Source: Actinobacteria bacterium UBA3086 (GTDB lineage Bacteria > Actinomycetota > Coriobacteriia > Anaerosomatales > UBA3086). Taken from it: a stretch of DNA of 8,591 bases. This document shows, piece after piece, positions 1 to 6,146 of the stretch (the first letter of the stretch is position 1; each line of letters begins with the position of its first letter). The DNA lies in assembly GCA_002367305.1 (NCBI GenBank), contig DFBG01000145.1, forward strand, positions 35,342-43,932, read 5' to 3'. The translations under genes were made by a program, and so were the position numbers. The notes under the pieces are model-generated. The model was not told the DNA's origin. It saw only the letters and a program-made list of their open reading frames with translations, and ran no database searches.

Positions 1-59
1 TCAACGAAACGCGCGATGGTCGCGTCGTCTTCAACGATCAGAATCTTCTCGTCAGCCAT
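1..59 (-). CDS. Response regulator, receiver-domain N-terminus (partial, runs off left edge)
   Basis: An ATG at 59-57 opens a frame that stays open to the window edge and encodes 19 residues, MADEKILIVEDDATIARFV. This is the beta1 strand and acidic pocket of a CheY-like receiver: hydrophobic KILIVEDD with the paired aspartates that bind Mg2+ (residues 11 and 12). The phosphorylated Asp, expected around residue 50-55, and the output domain lie outside the window. A strong Shine-Dalgarno GGAGG at 68-64 sits 4 bases before the ATG and supports the start. The gene follows asd on the same strand after 95 bases and may be the first gene of a two-component operon. The receiver assignment is fairly safe. 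The output type (OmpR-like, NarL-like or stand-alone) cannot be told from here. Confidence 0.75.
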   Translation of the reverse strand, partial: MADEKILIVEDDATIARFV

Positions 60-154
60 TGTTCCTCCGCGATCCCTGTGCCATGAGATGGAACCGCCTC
101 ATGACAAATCGTGAGATGATTACGTTAAGAATAACGCATGCCGCAATAATTACG
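60..154 (-). other. Spacer between asd and the response regulator gene
   Basis: This 95-base spacer is A+T richer than its surroundings. On the minus strand it holds a short inverted repeat (CGTTA-loop-TAACG at 136-123), a second one (CATGAG/CTCATG at 82-87 and 98-103) and, near the end, the GGAGG ribosome binding site of the response regulator. Neither hairpin is followed by a T run, so no convincing terminator for asd is visible. The A+T-rich stretch at roughly 110-155 is a plausible promoter area for the response regulator, but no clean -35/-10 pair stands out. Confidence 0.35.
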
Positions 155-1177
155 TCACGGTAGAAGTCGTTCAGCTATCTGAACCGCATTCAGAGCCGCT
201 CCTTTGCGGATCTGATCGGCCACGACCCAAAGGTTGAGACCGTGCTCCACGGTAGAGTCAACCCGCAGCCGCCCCACGTATGTCTCATCTGTTCCCTCAA
301 GCAATCCGGGCATGGGATACAACTGTTGAGACGGATCGTCCATCATCGTCAGACCCGGTGCTGCCGCAAGTGCAGCGCTCGCGTTCTCAAGCGAAACCGT
401 ACTGTCGAACTCCACATTGACCGACTCCGCGTGGCACCTGAGAACGGGCACCCGCACGCATGTCGCAGCGATCTCGATGTCCGGGGCATGCATGATCTTC
501 TTTGTCTCCACCACCATCTTCCACTCCTCTTTGGTCGACCCGTCCTCCATGAAGACGTCGATCTGAGGAATGCAGTTGAACGCGATCCGGTGAGCGAATG
601 CGGATGGCTCGCTCACTTCGTCATTCAGAAAGTCGCGAGTCTGACTGTAGAGTTCGTCCATGGCGGCCTGACCAGCGCCCGAGGCCGCTTGATAGGTCGA
701 AACGACCACACGCTTGATCGGAGCCAGATCATGCAGGGGCTTGAGGGCGACAACCATCTGGATCGTCGAGCAGTTGGGATTCGCGATGATTCCTGAGTGC
801 GCATCAACATCCTCAGGGTTGACCTCCGGCACAACGAGGGGCACCTTCGGGTCCATTCTGAATGCGGAGGAGTTGTCGACCACGACCGCTCCTGCCGCCG
901 TCGCATGACCCGCCATAGCCTCACTGACCGAACCGCCTGCCGAGAACAGCGCCAGATCCACTCCTTCGAAGGATTCAGCGGTCAGCTCCTCCACGCGAAT
1001 GGGGGCTCCATTGAAGAACACCGTCTTGCCAGCAGAACGAGCCGATGAGAGTGCCACCAGCCGCTTGATGGGAAAACCGCGCTGCTCGAGCACGAGCATC
1101 ATCTCCGTGCCAACGGCTCCCGTGGCACCCACAACAGCAACGACCGGTTCCGCAGGCATGGGCTTGTTCCAGCTCAT
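155..1177 (-). CDS. asd: Aspartate-semialdehyde dehydrogenase
   Basis: This enzyme catalyses the NADPH-dependent reduction of L-aspartyl-4-phosphate to L-aspartate-4-semialdehyde. That is the second step of the aspartate pathway, leading to diaminopimelate/lysine, threonine and methionine, and it is cytosolic. From the ATG at 1177 the protein has 340 residues, the usual family length. Seen in it are the N-terminal nucleotide-binding loop GATGAVG (residues 17-23), the catalytic cysteine in NPNCST (Cys136), the conserved Gln163 in STYQAASGAG, and the catalytic-base region RVPVLRCHAESV (His249). A GTG two codons upstream (1183) overlaps the lysC stop as GTGA and would give 342 residues. I prefer the ATG because the AAGGG motif upstream is about 9 bases from it but only 3 from the GTG. 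The gene directly follows lysC, so coupled translation of consecutive pathway enzymes is likely. The function is clear; only the start is open. Confidence 0.96.
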   Translation of the reverse strand: MSWNKPMPAEPVVAVVGATGAVGTEMMLVLEQRGFPIKRLVALSSARSAGKTVFFNGAPIRVEELTAESFEGVDLALFSAGGSVSEAMAGHATAAGAVVVDNSSAFRMDPKVPLVVPEVNPEDVDAHSGIIANPNCSTIQMVVALKPLHDLAPIKRVVVSTYQAASGAGQAAMDELYSQTRDFLNDEVSEPSAFAHRIAFNCIPQIDVFMEDGSTKEEWKMVVETKKIMHAPDIEIAATCVRVPVLRCHAESVNVEFDSTVSLENASAALAAAPGLTMMDDPSQQLYPMPGLLEGTDETYVGRLRVDSTVEHGLNLWVVADQIRKGAALNAVQIAERLLP

Positions 1178-1179
1178 GA

Positions 1180-1701
1180 TCACGCACCCTTTCCCGATGC
1201 TGGCGACATCTCCGCGGTCACTGAATCAGAATCCAAACCGAAACTCGTGTGCAGGGCCTGCACTGCGCGTTCCACGTGGACACCATCGATCACACAGGAA
1301 ACTCGGATCGAGGAGGTGGAGATCATGTCGAGGTTCACTCCCGCGTCGGCAAGCGTACTGAACATCTTCGCCGCCACGCCCGGGTGCGTCTTCATCCCCG
1401 CGCCGACAAGGGAGACCTTGGCTATTGACTCGTCCACGGACCACAATCTCGCGCCCAGTTCAGTCACAACCTCGTCAGCCGCTCGTTTCGCGCGTGCAAG
1501 ATCCTCTTTGGGCGTCGTGAACGAGATATCGGTCATGCCCTCTTCGGAAACGTTCTGCACGATCATATCGACGTTGACGTTGGCGTCGGCCATGTATGAG
1601 AACACGATGGCCGCGACTCCCGGTCGGTCGGGTACGTCACGAATAGTCACTTTCGCTTCCGATGTGTCATGCGTGACACCGGAGATGATGGCCTGCTCCA
1701 T
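1180..1701 (-). CDS. Probable internal-start beta subunit of aspartate kinase (ACT domains only)
   Basis: Within lysC an in-frame ATG at 1701 (codon 247 of the preferred reading) is preceded by AGGGAGGT at 1719-1712, about 10 bases away. Starting there gives a 173-residue protein, beginning MEQAIISGVTHDTSEAK, that contains just the two ACT modules. In Corynebacterium and Bacillus, aspartokinase is an alpha2beta2 enzyme whose beta subunit is made from such an in-frame start at the corresponding place, after the kinase domain and just before the ACT region. Position, ribosome binding site and size all match that arrangement. Whether it is used here is inference; the purine-rich motif also encodes conserved residues of the long protein. 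Confidence 0.5.
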   Translation of the reverse strand: MEQAIISGVTHDTSEAKVTIRDVPDRPGVAAIVFSYMADANVNVDMIVQNVSEEGMTDISFTTPKEDLARAKRAADEVVTELGARLWSVDESIAKVSLVGAGMKTHPGVAAKMFSTLADAGVNLDMISTSSIRVSCVIDGVHVERAVQALHTSFGLDSDSVTAEMSPASGKGA

Positions 1702-2439
1702 GGAGTCGTCGACCTCCCTGACGATCGTTCCGGGCATATCATTGAAACTCGAACGGCAGTGAATGACCACGCCGTGATTCCGTGCGAATTCGACCGCACG
1801 CAACTGCAGCACCTTTGCCCCCGTAGCGGCCATCTCGAGCATCTCCTCATAGGAGACGACATCCAGCTTGTGAGCAGCAGGGACAACGCGCGGGTCAGCC
1901 GTATATACGCCATCCACATCCGTGAGTATCTCGCACACATCCGCCCCGATGCCTGCCGCAATCGCGATTGCGGTCGTATCGGATCCACCCCTGCCAAGAG
2001 TGGTTATCTGGCCGTCCGGGGTGACACCCTGAAAGCCGGCGACGATTACGATCATGCCTGCATCGAGCGCCGTACTCACTCGGTCCGCGCGGACCTCTTG
2101 GATCTTGGCCTTGGTGTGGCCGGAGTCAGTGACGATGCCGACCTGTGGTCCCGTGAATGAGATCGCTTTGTATCCGATGGCATGGATTGCCATGGCCAGC
2201 AAAGAGATGGTGACCTGCTCGCCTGTCGCGAGAAGCATGTCCATCTCCCGCTCAGCGGGGTCGTCAGTGATGTTCTGCGCGAGCGCAACCAGGTCGTCGG
2301 TGACATCTCCCATAGCAGACACCACCGCCACGACACGGTCTCCGGCGAGCTTGCGATCCACGAGACGCTGGGCCACGGCGCGGAGCCGCTCTGCACCGCC
2401 CACGGACGTCCCGCCGAACTTGCAGACGACGAGCGCCAT
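1180..2439 (-). CDS. lysC: Aspartate kinase (ACT-domain, feedback-regulated type)
   Basis: This enzyme phosphorylates L-aspartate with ATP to aspartyl-4-phosphate, the committed step of the aspartate family pathway. From the ATG at 2439 it has 419 residues, typical of Gram-positive monofunctional enzymes. The N-terminal kinase domain (about 1-235) starts with the ATP/substrate motif KFGGTSVGG (residues 7-15) and carries TLGRGGSDTTA and the ILTDVDGVYTADPR signature. Two ACT-type regulatory modules follow (about 250-400), recognisable from DVPDRPGVAAIVF and VGAGMKTHPGVAAKMF. They imply allosteric inhibition by lysine and/or threonine. Two further in-frame ATGs lie upstream, at 2451 and 2469. 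The 2469 one has its own GAGGT motif 6 bases away, which would give 429 residues. I chose 2439 because MALVV-KFGGTSV is the canonical family N-terminus and GGGAGGG lies directly before it. The gene is followed at once by asd. Confidence 0.95.
   Translation of the reverse strand: MALVVCKFGGTSVGGAERLRAVAQRLVDRKLAGDRVVAVVSAMGDVTDDLVALAQNITDDPAEREMDMLLATGEQVTISLLAMAIHAIGYKAISFTGPQVGIVTDSGHTKAKIQEVRADRVSTALDAGMIVIVAGFQGVTPDGQITTLGRGGSDTTAIAIAAGIGADVCEILTDVDGVYTADPRVVPAAHKLDVVSYEEMLEMAATGAKVLQLRAVEFARNHGVVIHCRSSFNDMPGTIVREVDDSMEQAIISGVTHDTSEAKVTIRDVPDRPGVAAIVFSYMADANVNVDMIVQNVSEEGMTDISFTTPKEDLARAKRAADEVVTELGARLWSVDESIAKVSLVGAGMKTHPGVAAKMFSTLADAGVNLDMISTSSIRVSCVIDGVHVERAVQALHTSFGLDSDSVTAEMSPASGKGA
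1712..1719 (-). promoter_or_regulatory. Internal ribosome binding site within lysC
   Basis: AGGGAGGT on the minus strand lies 10 bases upstream of the in-frame ATG at 1701. It is close to the ideal anti-16S match and would drive separate synthesis of the ACT-only beta subunit. Confidence 0.45.
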
Positions 2440-2496
2440 CGACCCTCCCATAAAATTGAATACGAACATGCGTTGACCTCGGCCAACGTGCGAAAC

Positions 2497-2505
2497 AGTG
2501 TATCA
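2497..2505 (-). promoter_or_regulatory. Candidate extended -10 promoter for lysC-asd
   Basis: On the minus strand the 94-base gap before lysC contains TGATACACT, which reads as an extended -10 element (TGN followed by TACACT). No good -35 hexamer is found 16-18 bases upstream; the nearest is a weak GTGAAT-like hexamer. Transcription would begin near 2490, giving a leader of about 20 bases to the ATG at 2469 or about 50 to the one at 2439. The leader is too short for a lysine riboswitch or a peptide attenuator. Confidence 0.35.
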
Positions 2506-2563
2506 CCAGAGGGTGGTCGATTCACGAATACGTTCCCCCGCTGGGGTCCCAACGAGTCTAGGC

Positions 2564-5158
2564 TCAGCCGTGCACGTACAACCCAAGCGCCCGAGCGATA
2601 TCTCTCATTCTCTCAGAGAGCCCCGCCAAAGCATCCGTGTAGAAATGGTCGACCAGCGTATGACCAGAAAGTCGACCCATGATCACATCAAGATGACGAA
2701 GGGCTTCACGCATGAGCTCGAGCTGTTCGTCGGCGGTATATCCCTCAACAGCTCCAACGGCCATCCGGCCGTGAGCAATCGTGAAGGGCATGCTCCGCTC
2801 CACAAAGAACACACCGAGTTCTCGCTCGACGTTAGACGCAAGACGCGGTCCACCAAGGCGGCGGAAGCTCAGGAACATGCCGTCACAGAGCGCAACGAAA
2901 ATCGCCCGAACCTCCTCGGTCTGCACTTCACCCAAATCGACGCCTGGTTTGGTCTGTGCACCGCGCGTCTGATCGAGGAGCACCTCGATGAACGCCTCGA
3001 CCACGCGGGGATCGAAATGAGTCCCCGAACACCGTCGGAGCTCCTCAATCGCCTCTTCCTCGGTGCGTCCTTTGCGATACGGGCGATCGGCAATCATGGC
3101 CTCGAATGCGTCGGCAGCTGTGAGTATACGGGCCAACAAGGGAATCTCCTCCCCCTTGAGGCCTGCCGGATACCCAGCTCCGTTGTAATGCTCATGATGG
3201 TGTCGCACCACCGGCGTGATGGGCCAAGGGAATGCCACCGGCTTCAGAATGTTCGCTCCAATCAAGGGATGATGCCGCATCTGTGCCATCTCATCATCGG
3301 TGAGCTTGCCCGGCTTGAGGAGAATGTCTTCCTTGATGCCGATCTTGCCGATGTCATGAAGATACGCGGCCATCTCCAGCGCAATCCGCTGATCATGAGA
3401 GAGCTCCATGTGCTCAGCGATGAGCGTCGCGAATTGGGCGACACGATCGGAGTGTCCTCTCGTGAACGGATCCTTGGCATCCACGGCGGCAGCCAGAGAA
3501 CGAACGGTGGCGAGATACGCCTCCTGCAGACTGATGAAGAGCTCGATGTTCCCAATGGCGATGGTCATATGGTTGGCGATCGTTGAGAGCAGACGGACAT
3601 CATCGCTGTTGAAGCGGAACGTCGCATCCCTGCTGCCCACGGTGATCGAGCCGATAGTGCCCTCACTCGACATCAACGGCACGCACAGAGCCGCGAGGGC
3701 GCCTGTCACAGGGTCGACTTCGGCAAGCTCCTCATCGTCCTTGATGGGATTGTAGATGAGCGGACGGCCCTCTCGCACGACCCACTCGGACATCGAACTG
3801 CGCAGAGCGGTCACGCCCCCGACGATGGTATCCGGACCTCTATGAGCGATCAGCTCGAGTTGGTCGCTCTCCTTGTCGCGCAACATCACGTAGCCAAGCT
3901 CGACACCGAAAATGCGCAATGCTGAGTCCAGTACGGAGTCCAAGAGCACCGGCATCTCAAATGTTGATCCGAGTGCACGGCTCATTTCGTAGAGAGTCGC
4001 GAGTTCGAGCACCTTCTTCGTGAGACTCTCGCTACGCTCGCGCAGTGAGTCGGTCATCTGGTTGAACGTCTCCGCCAGCTCACCGATCTCATTGGTGTTC
4101 TGTATATCCACCTTGGTGGAGAAATCACCCTCGGCAATCCTCTGGGCACCCGCAGCAAGATCAACAAGGGGATCGGAGACCCGACGAGCGACCCAGCCAC
4201 CCAACGCTATGAGCGCGAAGACCGCGATGACCGACCACATGATGATGAGGTTCCTCGTCGTCTGTCCCGCATCATCGCTGAGCTCCTGGCTCACGATAGC
4301 GACGAGATACCCGTCACCTGCGCCTGTTGAGTCATCGAAGAGCACCAGCCGCTGCGCCCGCGCTCGATAGTTGACGCCATCGAACGCGAACGTCGAGACG
4401 CCATATCCCTCATCCGAGGAGAAAGCGTCGTCGAGCGCGCTGGCCACCGCAGGATCGGGCTCGGCAACGACGCAGTCCGCACTATGCCACTCTGATTCCG
4501 CGGTGCTCGTGCACTCATTGCTCGCACAGGCGACCTGCTCAAGTTCTCGGGTGTAGAAACAGAAAGCTGTCTCGCTGCCGGCGGAGAGCTCCCGCAAGAA
4601 CTCCTCATCGATGACCTGAGACAGCACGAGGGTGTAGACCGTGTTCGAAGAACCCACGACGATCGGCTGCAAGAATGTCAGCGTCTGGAACGCATCGACA
4701 CTCAAGAAAGCAGGGTGACCCATCGAGAGATCGACCCAAGTCTGCTGATCTTCCTCAAGGAGCTGATCGCCCGGCCTCACATCATTGAAGCCCGTGGATG
4801 CGACAACGATTCCGTCGCTGTCCAGAAGCGCCATATTGTCGAAGCCCAAAGCAACGTTGATCCCAACGAGAGAGCCGCGGGCGCTGGCGAGATCCCCGAG
4901 CGCCAAAGCCAAGGAGAGATCGGTGTCCTGGGCAGTCAGTTTGGCCATGCGACCCATGCTGCGAGCACGGGCCTCGAAGCGAGCATTCAGGCTCTCGGTC
5001 GAGGCCTCGGCGACCTGATCTACCCAGCTGTCAGTGAGACTCGAGAGAAAGAACACCGCGATGAGCGTCGCTACTATACCCACGACCACAGATGAGATCA
5101 TGAGCGGTGAGACGATTTGGCTGTACAGATGTTTGCCGAAGAGATTGAGTCGCATCAT
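2564..5158 (-). CDS. Membrane-bound HAMP-GAF-HD-GYP sensor, probable cyclic-di-GMP phosphodiesterase
   Basis: This 864-residue inner-membrane signalling protein probably hydrolyses cyclic-di-GMP in response to an external signal. Domains in order: a short cytoplasmic N-terminus; TM1 (about 15-40); a large extracytoplasmic sensor (about 41-300, Cache-like by position and style) with four cysteines at 200, 211, 216 and 229; TM2 (about 303-324); HAMP (about 325-378); a connecting helix; GAF (about 395-540); HD-GYP (about 548-735); and a 129-residue C-terminal extension I do not recognise. The HD-GYP metal and signature residues are present: His569 in TRGHSDRVA, HDIGKIGI (His601, Asp602), RHHP (629-630), HHEHYNGAGYP (654-664) and Asp683 in TAADAF. 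The only change from the textbook HHExxDGxGYP is Asn659 for Asp, a common variant. The ATG overlaps the stop of the upstream lipoprotein gene (ATGA). Codon 2 is also ATG and has better spacing (4 bases) from GGAG, so the start could be 5155. Phosphodiesterase activity is inferred from intact motifs. Confidence 0.92.
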   Translation of the reverse strand: MMRLNLFGKHLYSQIVSPLMISSVVVGIVATLIAVFFLSSLTDSWVDQVAEASTESLNARFEARARSMGRMAKLTAQDTDLSLALALGDLASARGSLVGINVALGFDNMALLDSDGIVVASTGFNDVRPGDQLLEEDQQTWVDLSMGHPAFLSVDAFQTLTFLQPIVVGSSNTVYTLVLSQVIDEEFLRELSAGSETAFCFYTRELEQVACASNECTSTAESEWHSADCVVAEPDPAVASALDDAFSSDEGYGVSTFAFDGVNYRARAQRLVLFDDSTGAGDGYLVAIVSQELSDDAGQTTRNLIIMWSVIAVFALIALGGWVARRVSDPLVDLAAGAQRIAEGDFSTKVDIQNTNEIGELAETFNQMTDSLRERSESLTKKVLELATLYEMSRALGSTFEMPVLLDSVLDSALRIFGVELGYVMLRDKESDQLELIAHRGPDTIVGGVTALRSSMSEWVVREGRPLIYNPIKDDEELAEVDPVTGALAALCVPLMSSEGTIGSITVGSRDATFRFNSDDVRLLSTIANHMTIAIGNIELFISLQEAYLATVRSLAAAVDAKDPFTRGHSDRVAQFATLIAEHMELSHDQRIALEMAAYLHDIGKIGIKEDILLKPGKLTDDEMAQMRHHPLIGANILKPVAFPWPITPVVRHHHEHYNGAGYPAGLKGEEIPLLARILTAADAFEAMIADRPYRKGRTEEEAIEELRRCSGTHFDPRVVEAFIEVLLDQTRGAQTKPGVDLGEVQTEEVRAIFVALCDGMFLSFRRLGGPRLASNVERELGVFFVERSMPFTIAHGRMAVGAVEGYTADEQLELMREALRHLDVIMGRLSGHTLVDHFYTDALAGLSERMRDIARALGLYVHG

Positions 5159-6021
5159 TCTCCACTTGAGGGGAGCGGGCCCGCGTTCTGGGTACGCGCA
5201 AACCCTTGGCTTTCCATGATACCGATGGCCTCATCGCTCTGCATCCACTCGATGAAATCCAACACCTCTGGCGAGAGAGCGTCATCATATACGATTCCCA
5301 GCGGCCTCACGGCAGCATACGATCCATCATTGACATGGGCGACTGTTGGGCTCACGCCGTCGAGGGCGACATACGAGACCGGAAGCGCGTCGGATACACC
5401 CAAGCCCAAACTGAAGTACCCGATTGCCCCAGGGCTCCCTTCAAGACCGGAGACCATGTCCGACTCATAGAACAGGTTGACCGCACTGTCCGCCACCTCA
5501 ATGTCACCGATGACGTACTGCCTCAGAATGATCTTGGCTGACTCATCCTCACTCCTATCCAGAACGATGATCGGCAGATCCTCCCCGCCGAGGTCAGCCC
5601 AAGAAGTGTAGACGCCCCCGTAGATATTCTTCATGTCGTCCGACGAGAGCGTATCAACAGTGACCGAGGGATGCACCGCGACGGCGAGTCCATCATCGGA
5701 CAGTTGACGGTATTCGAGACCGAGTACCTTCTCTTCCTCCGTGAGAAAGCGCGACACCACGCCAATCTCCAGATCTCCATTCGCGACGCCTCGAATGCCG
5801 CCGCCACTGTGAAGGCCGGGAAGATACACAAACTCCACATTGGTATCGGGGTAGGCGGAGGTGAGTACGCGGAGGAGTGGCAGACAGGTGCCTGAACCAG
5901 AGACACGCACGCGTTCTGCATCAACGGTTGAGGGCTCACCGGCAGTGGTACATCCGGCAACCAGGACCATGCACGTGAGCGCGGTCGCAAGGATCGCGCT
6001 CACAGTTGGTCGAAACGACAC
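5155..6021 (-). CDS. PstS-like periplasmic substrate-binding lipoprotein
   Basis: From the GTG at 6021 this is a 288-residue exported lipoprotein. A hydrophobic signal segment (about 6-23) ends in the lipobox LVAGC, with the lipidated cysteine at residue 24. The mature part has the two-lobe binding-protein pattern of the phosphate-binding PstS family: SGSGTCLPLL (about 41-50), SGGGIRGVANGDLEIGVVSR (about 72-91), DRSEDES (155-161, matching the Arg/Ser ligand segment of PstS although the usual SGT is altered), GSPGAIGYFSLG (195-206) and a C-terminal helix DFIEWMQSDEA. The ligand is probably phosphate or another small anion, but the altered loop leaves this open. A TTG at 6039 would add six residues, but the Shine-Dalgarno GGGGAGGGG lies inside that extension, 7 bases from the GTG, which decides the start. 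No pstCAB transporter genes follow. Instead the stop overlaps the HD-GYP sensor gene, suggesting the protein presents ligand to that sensor. Confidence 0.88.
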   Translation of the reverse strand: MSFRPTVSAILATALTCMVLVAGCTTAGEPSTVDAERVRVSGSGTCLPLLRVLTSAYPDTNVEFVYLPGLHSGGGIRGVANGDLEIGVVSRFLTEEEKVLGLEYRQLSDDGLAVAVHPSVTVDTLSSDDMKNIYGGVYTSWADLGGEDLPIIVLDRSEDESAKIILRQYVIGDIEVADSAVNLFYESDMVSGLEGSPGAIGYFSLGLGVSDALPVSYVALDGVSPTVAHVNDGSYAAVRPLGIVYDDALSPEVLDFIEWMQSDEAIGIMESQGFARTQNAGPLPSSGE

Positions 6022-6028
6022 GATGGCG

Positions 6029-6037
6029 CCCCTCCCC
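6029..6037 (-). promoter_or_regulatory. Ribosome binding site deciding the start of the lipoprotein gene
   Basis: GGGGAGGGG on the minus strand ends 7 bases before the GTG at 6021. It overlaps codons 2-4 of the longer TTG-initiated reading, which argues against the TTG. Confidence 0.6.
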
Positions 6038-6070
6038 AAGACTGATCAACACGTGCCTCATAGTCTAGCA

Positions 6071-6104
6071 TCGAAAAGGACCCGGGGGGACGACCCCCGG
6101 GTCC
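6071..6104 (-). terminator. Rho-independent terminator of the por operon
   Basis: A perfect 11-base-pair stem (GGACCCGGGGG at 6078-6088 with its complement at 6094-6104) encloses a 5-base loop. Reading on the minus strand it is followed by TTTT at 6077-6074. It lies about 40 bases after the porB stop and about 55 before the lipoprotein start, separating the two transcription units. The T run exists on the minus-strand side only, so it works in one direction. Confidence 0.9.
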
Positions 6105-6146
6105 AAACGATCACGAATAGCCCGCCTGCGTGTCAGATACGATAGA

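Noticed and set aside
123..136. CGTTA/TAACG hairpin after asd as a terminator
   Set aside because: The stem is 5 base pairs and A+T rich, with no T tract after it.
2536..2546. CCCC-GCT-GGGG hairpin after the HD-GYP gene as a terminator
   Set aside because: The stem is only 4 base pairs and no T run follows on the minus strand, so read-through into lysC cannot be ruled out.
2470..2563. Possible lysine riboswitch or attenuator before lysC
   Set aside because: The gap is only 94 bases and holds no multi-stem structure or terminator with a T run. A lysine riboswitch needs considerably more sequence.
3167..3199. Asn for Asp in the HHExxDGxGYP motif as a sign of an inactive HD-GYP domain
   Set aside because: HYNG-type variants are common, and the His/Asp metal ligands and the GYP triplet are all present.
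2498..3586. Long plus-strand open frame (362 residues) antisense to the HD-GYP gene
   Set aside because: It lies opposite the GAF/HD-GYP coding region, whose motifs are intact. Its translation has no recognisable domain and is rich in His/Arg as expected of an antisense shadow, and no ribosome binding site was noted.
6022..6077. TAGACT as a -10 element for the lipoprotein/HD-GYP pair
   Set aside because: The matching -35 would fall inside the por terminator stem and shows no consensus, so the promoter could not be placed with confidence.
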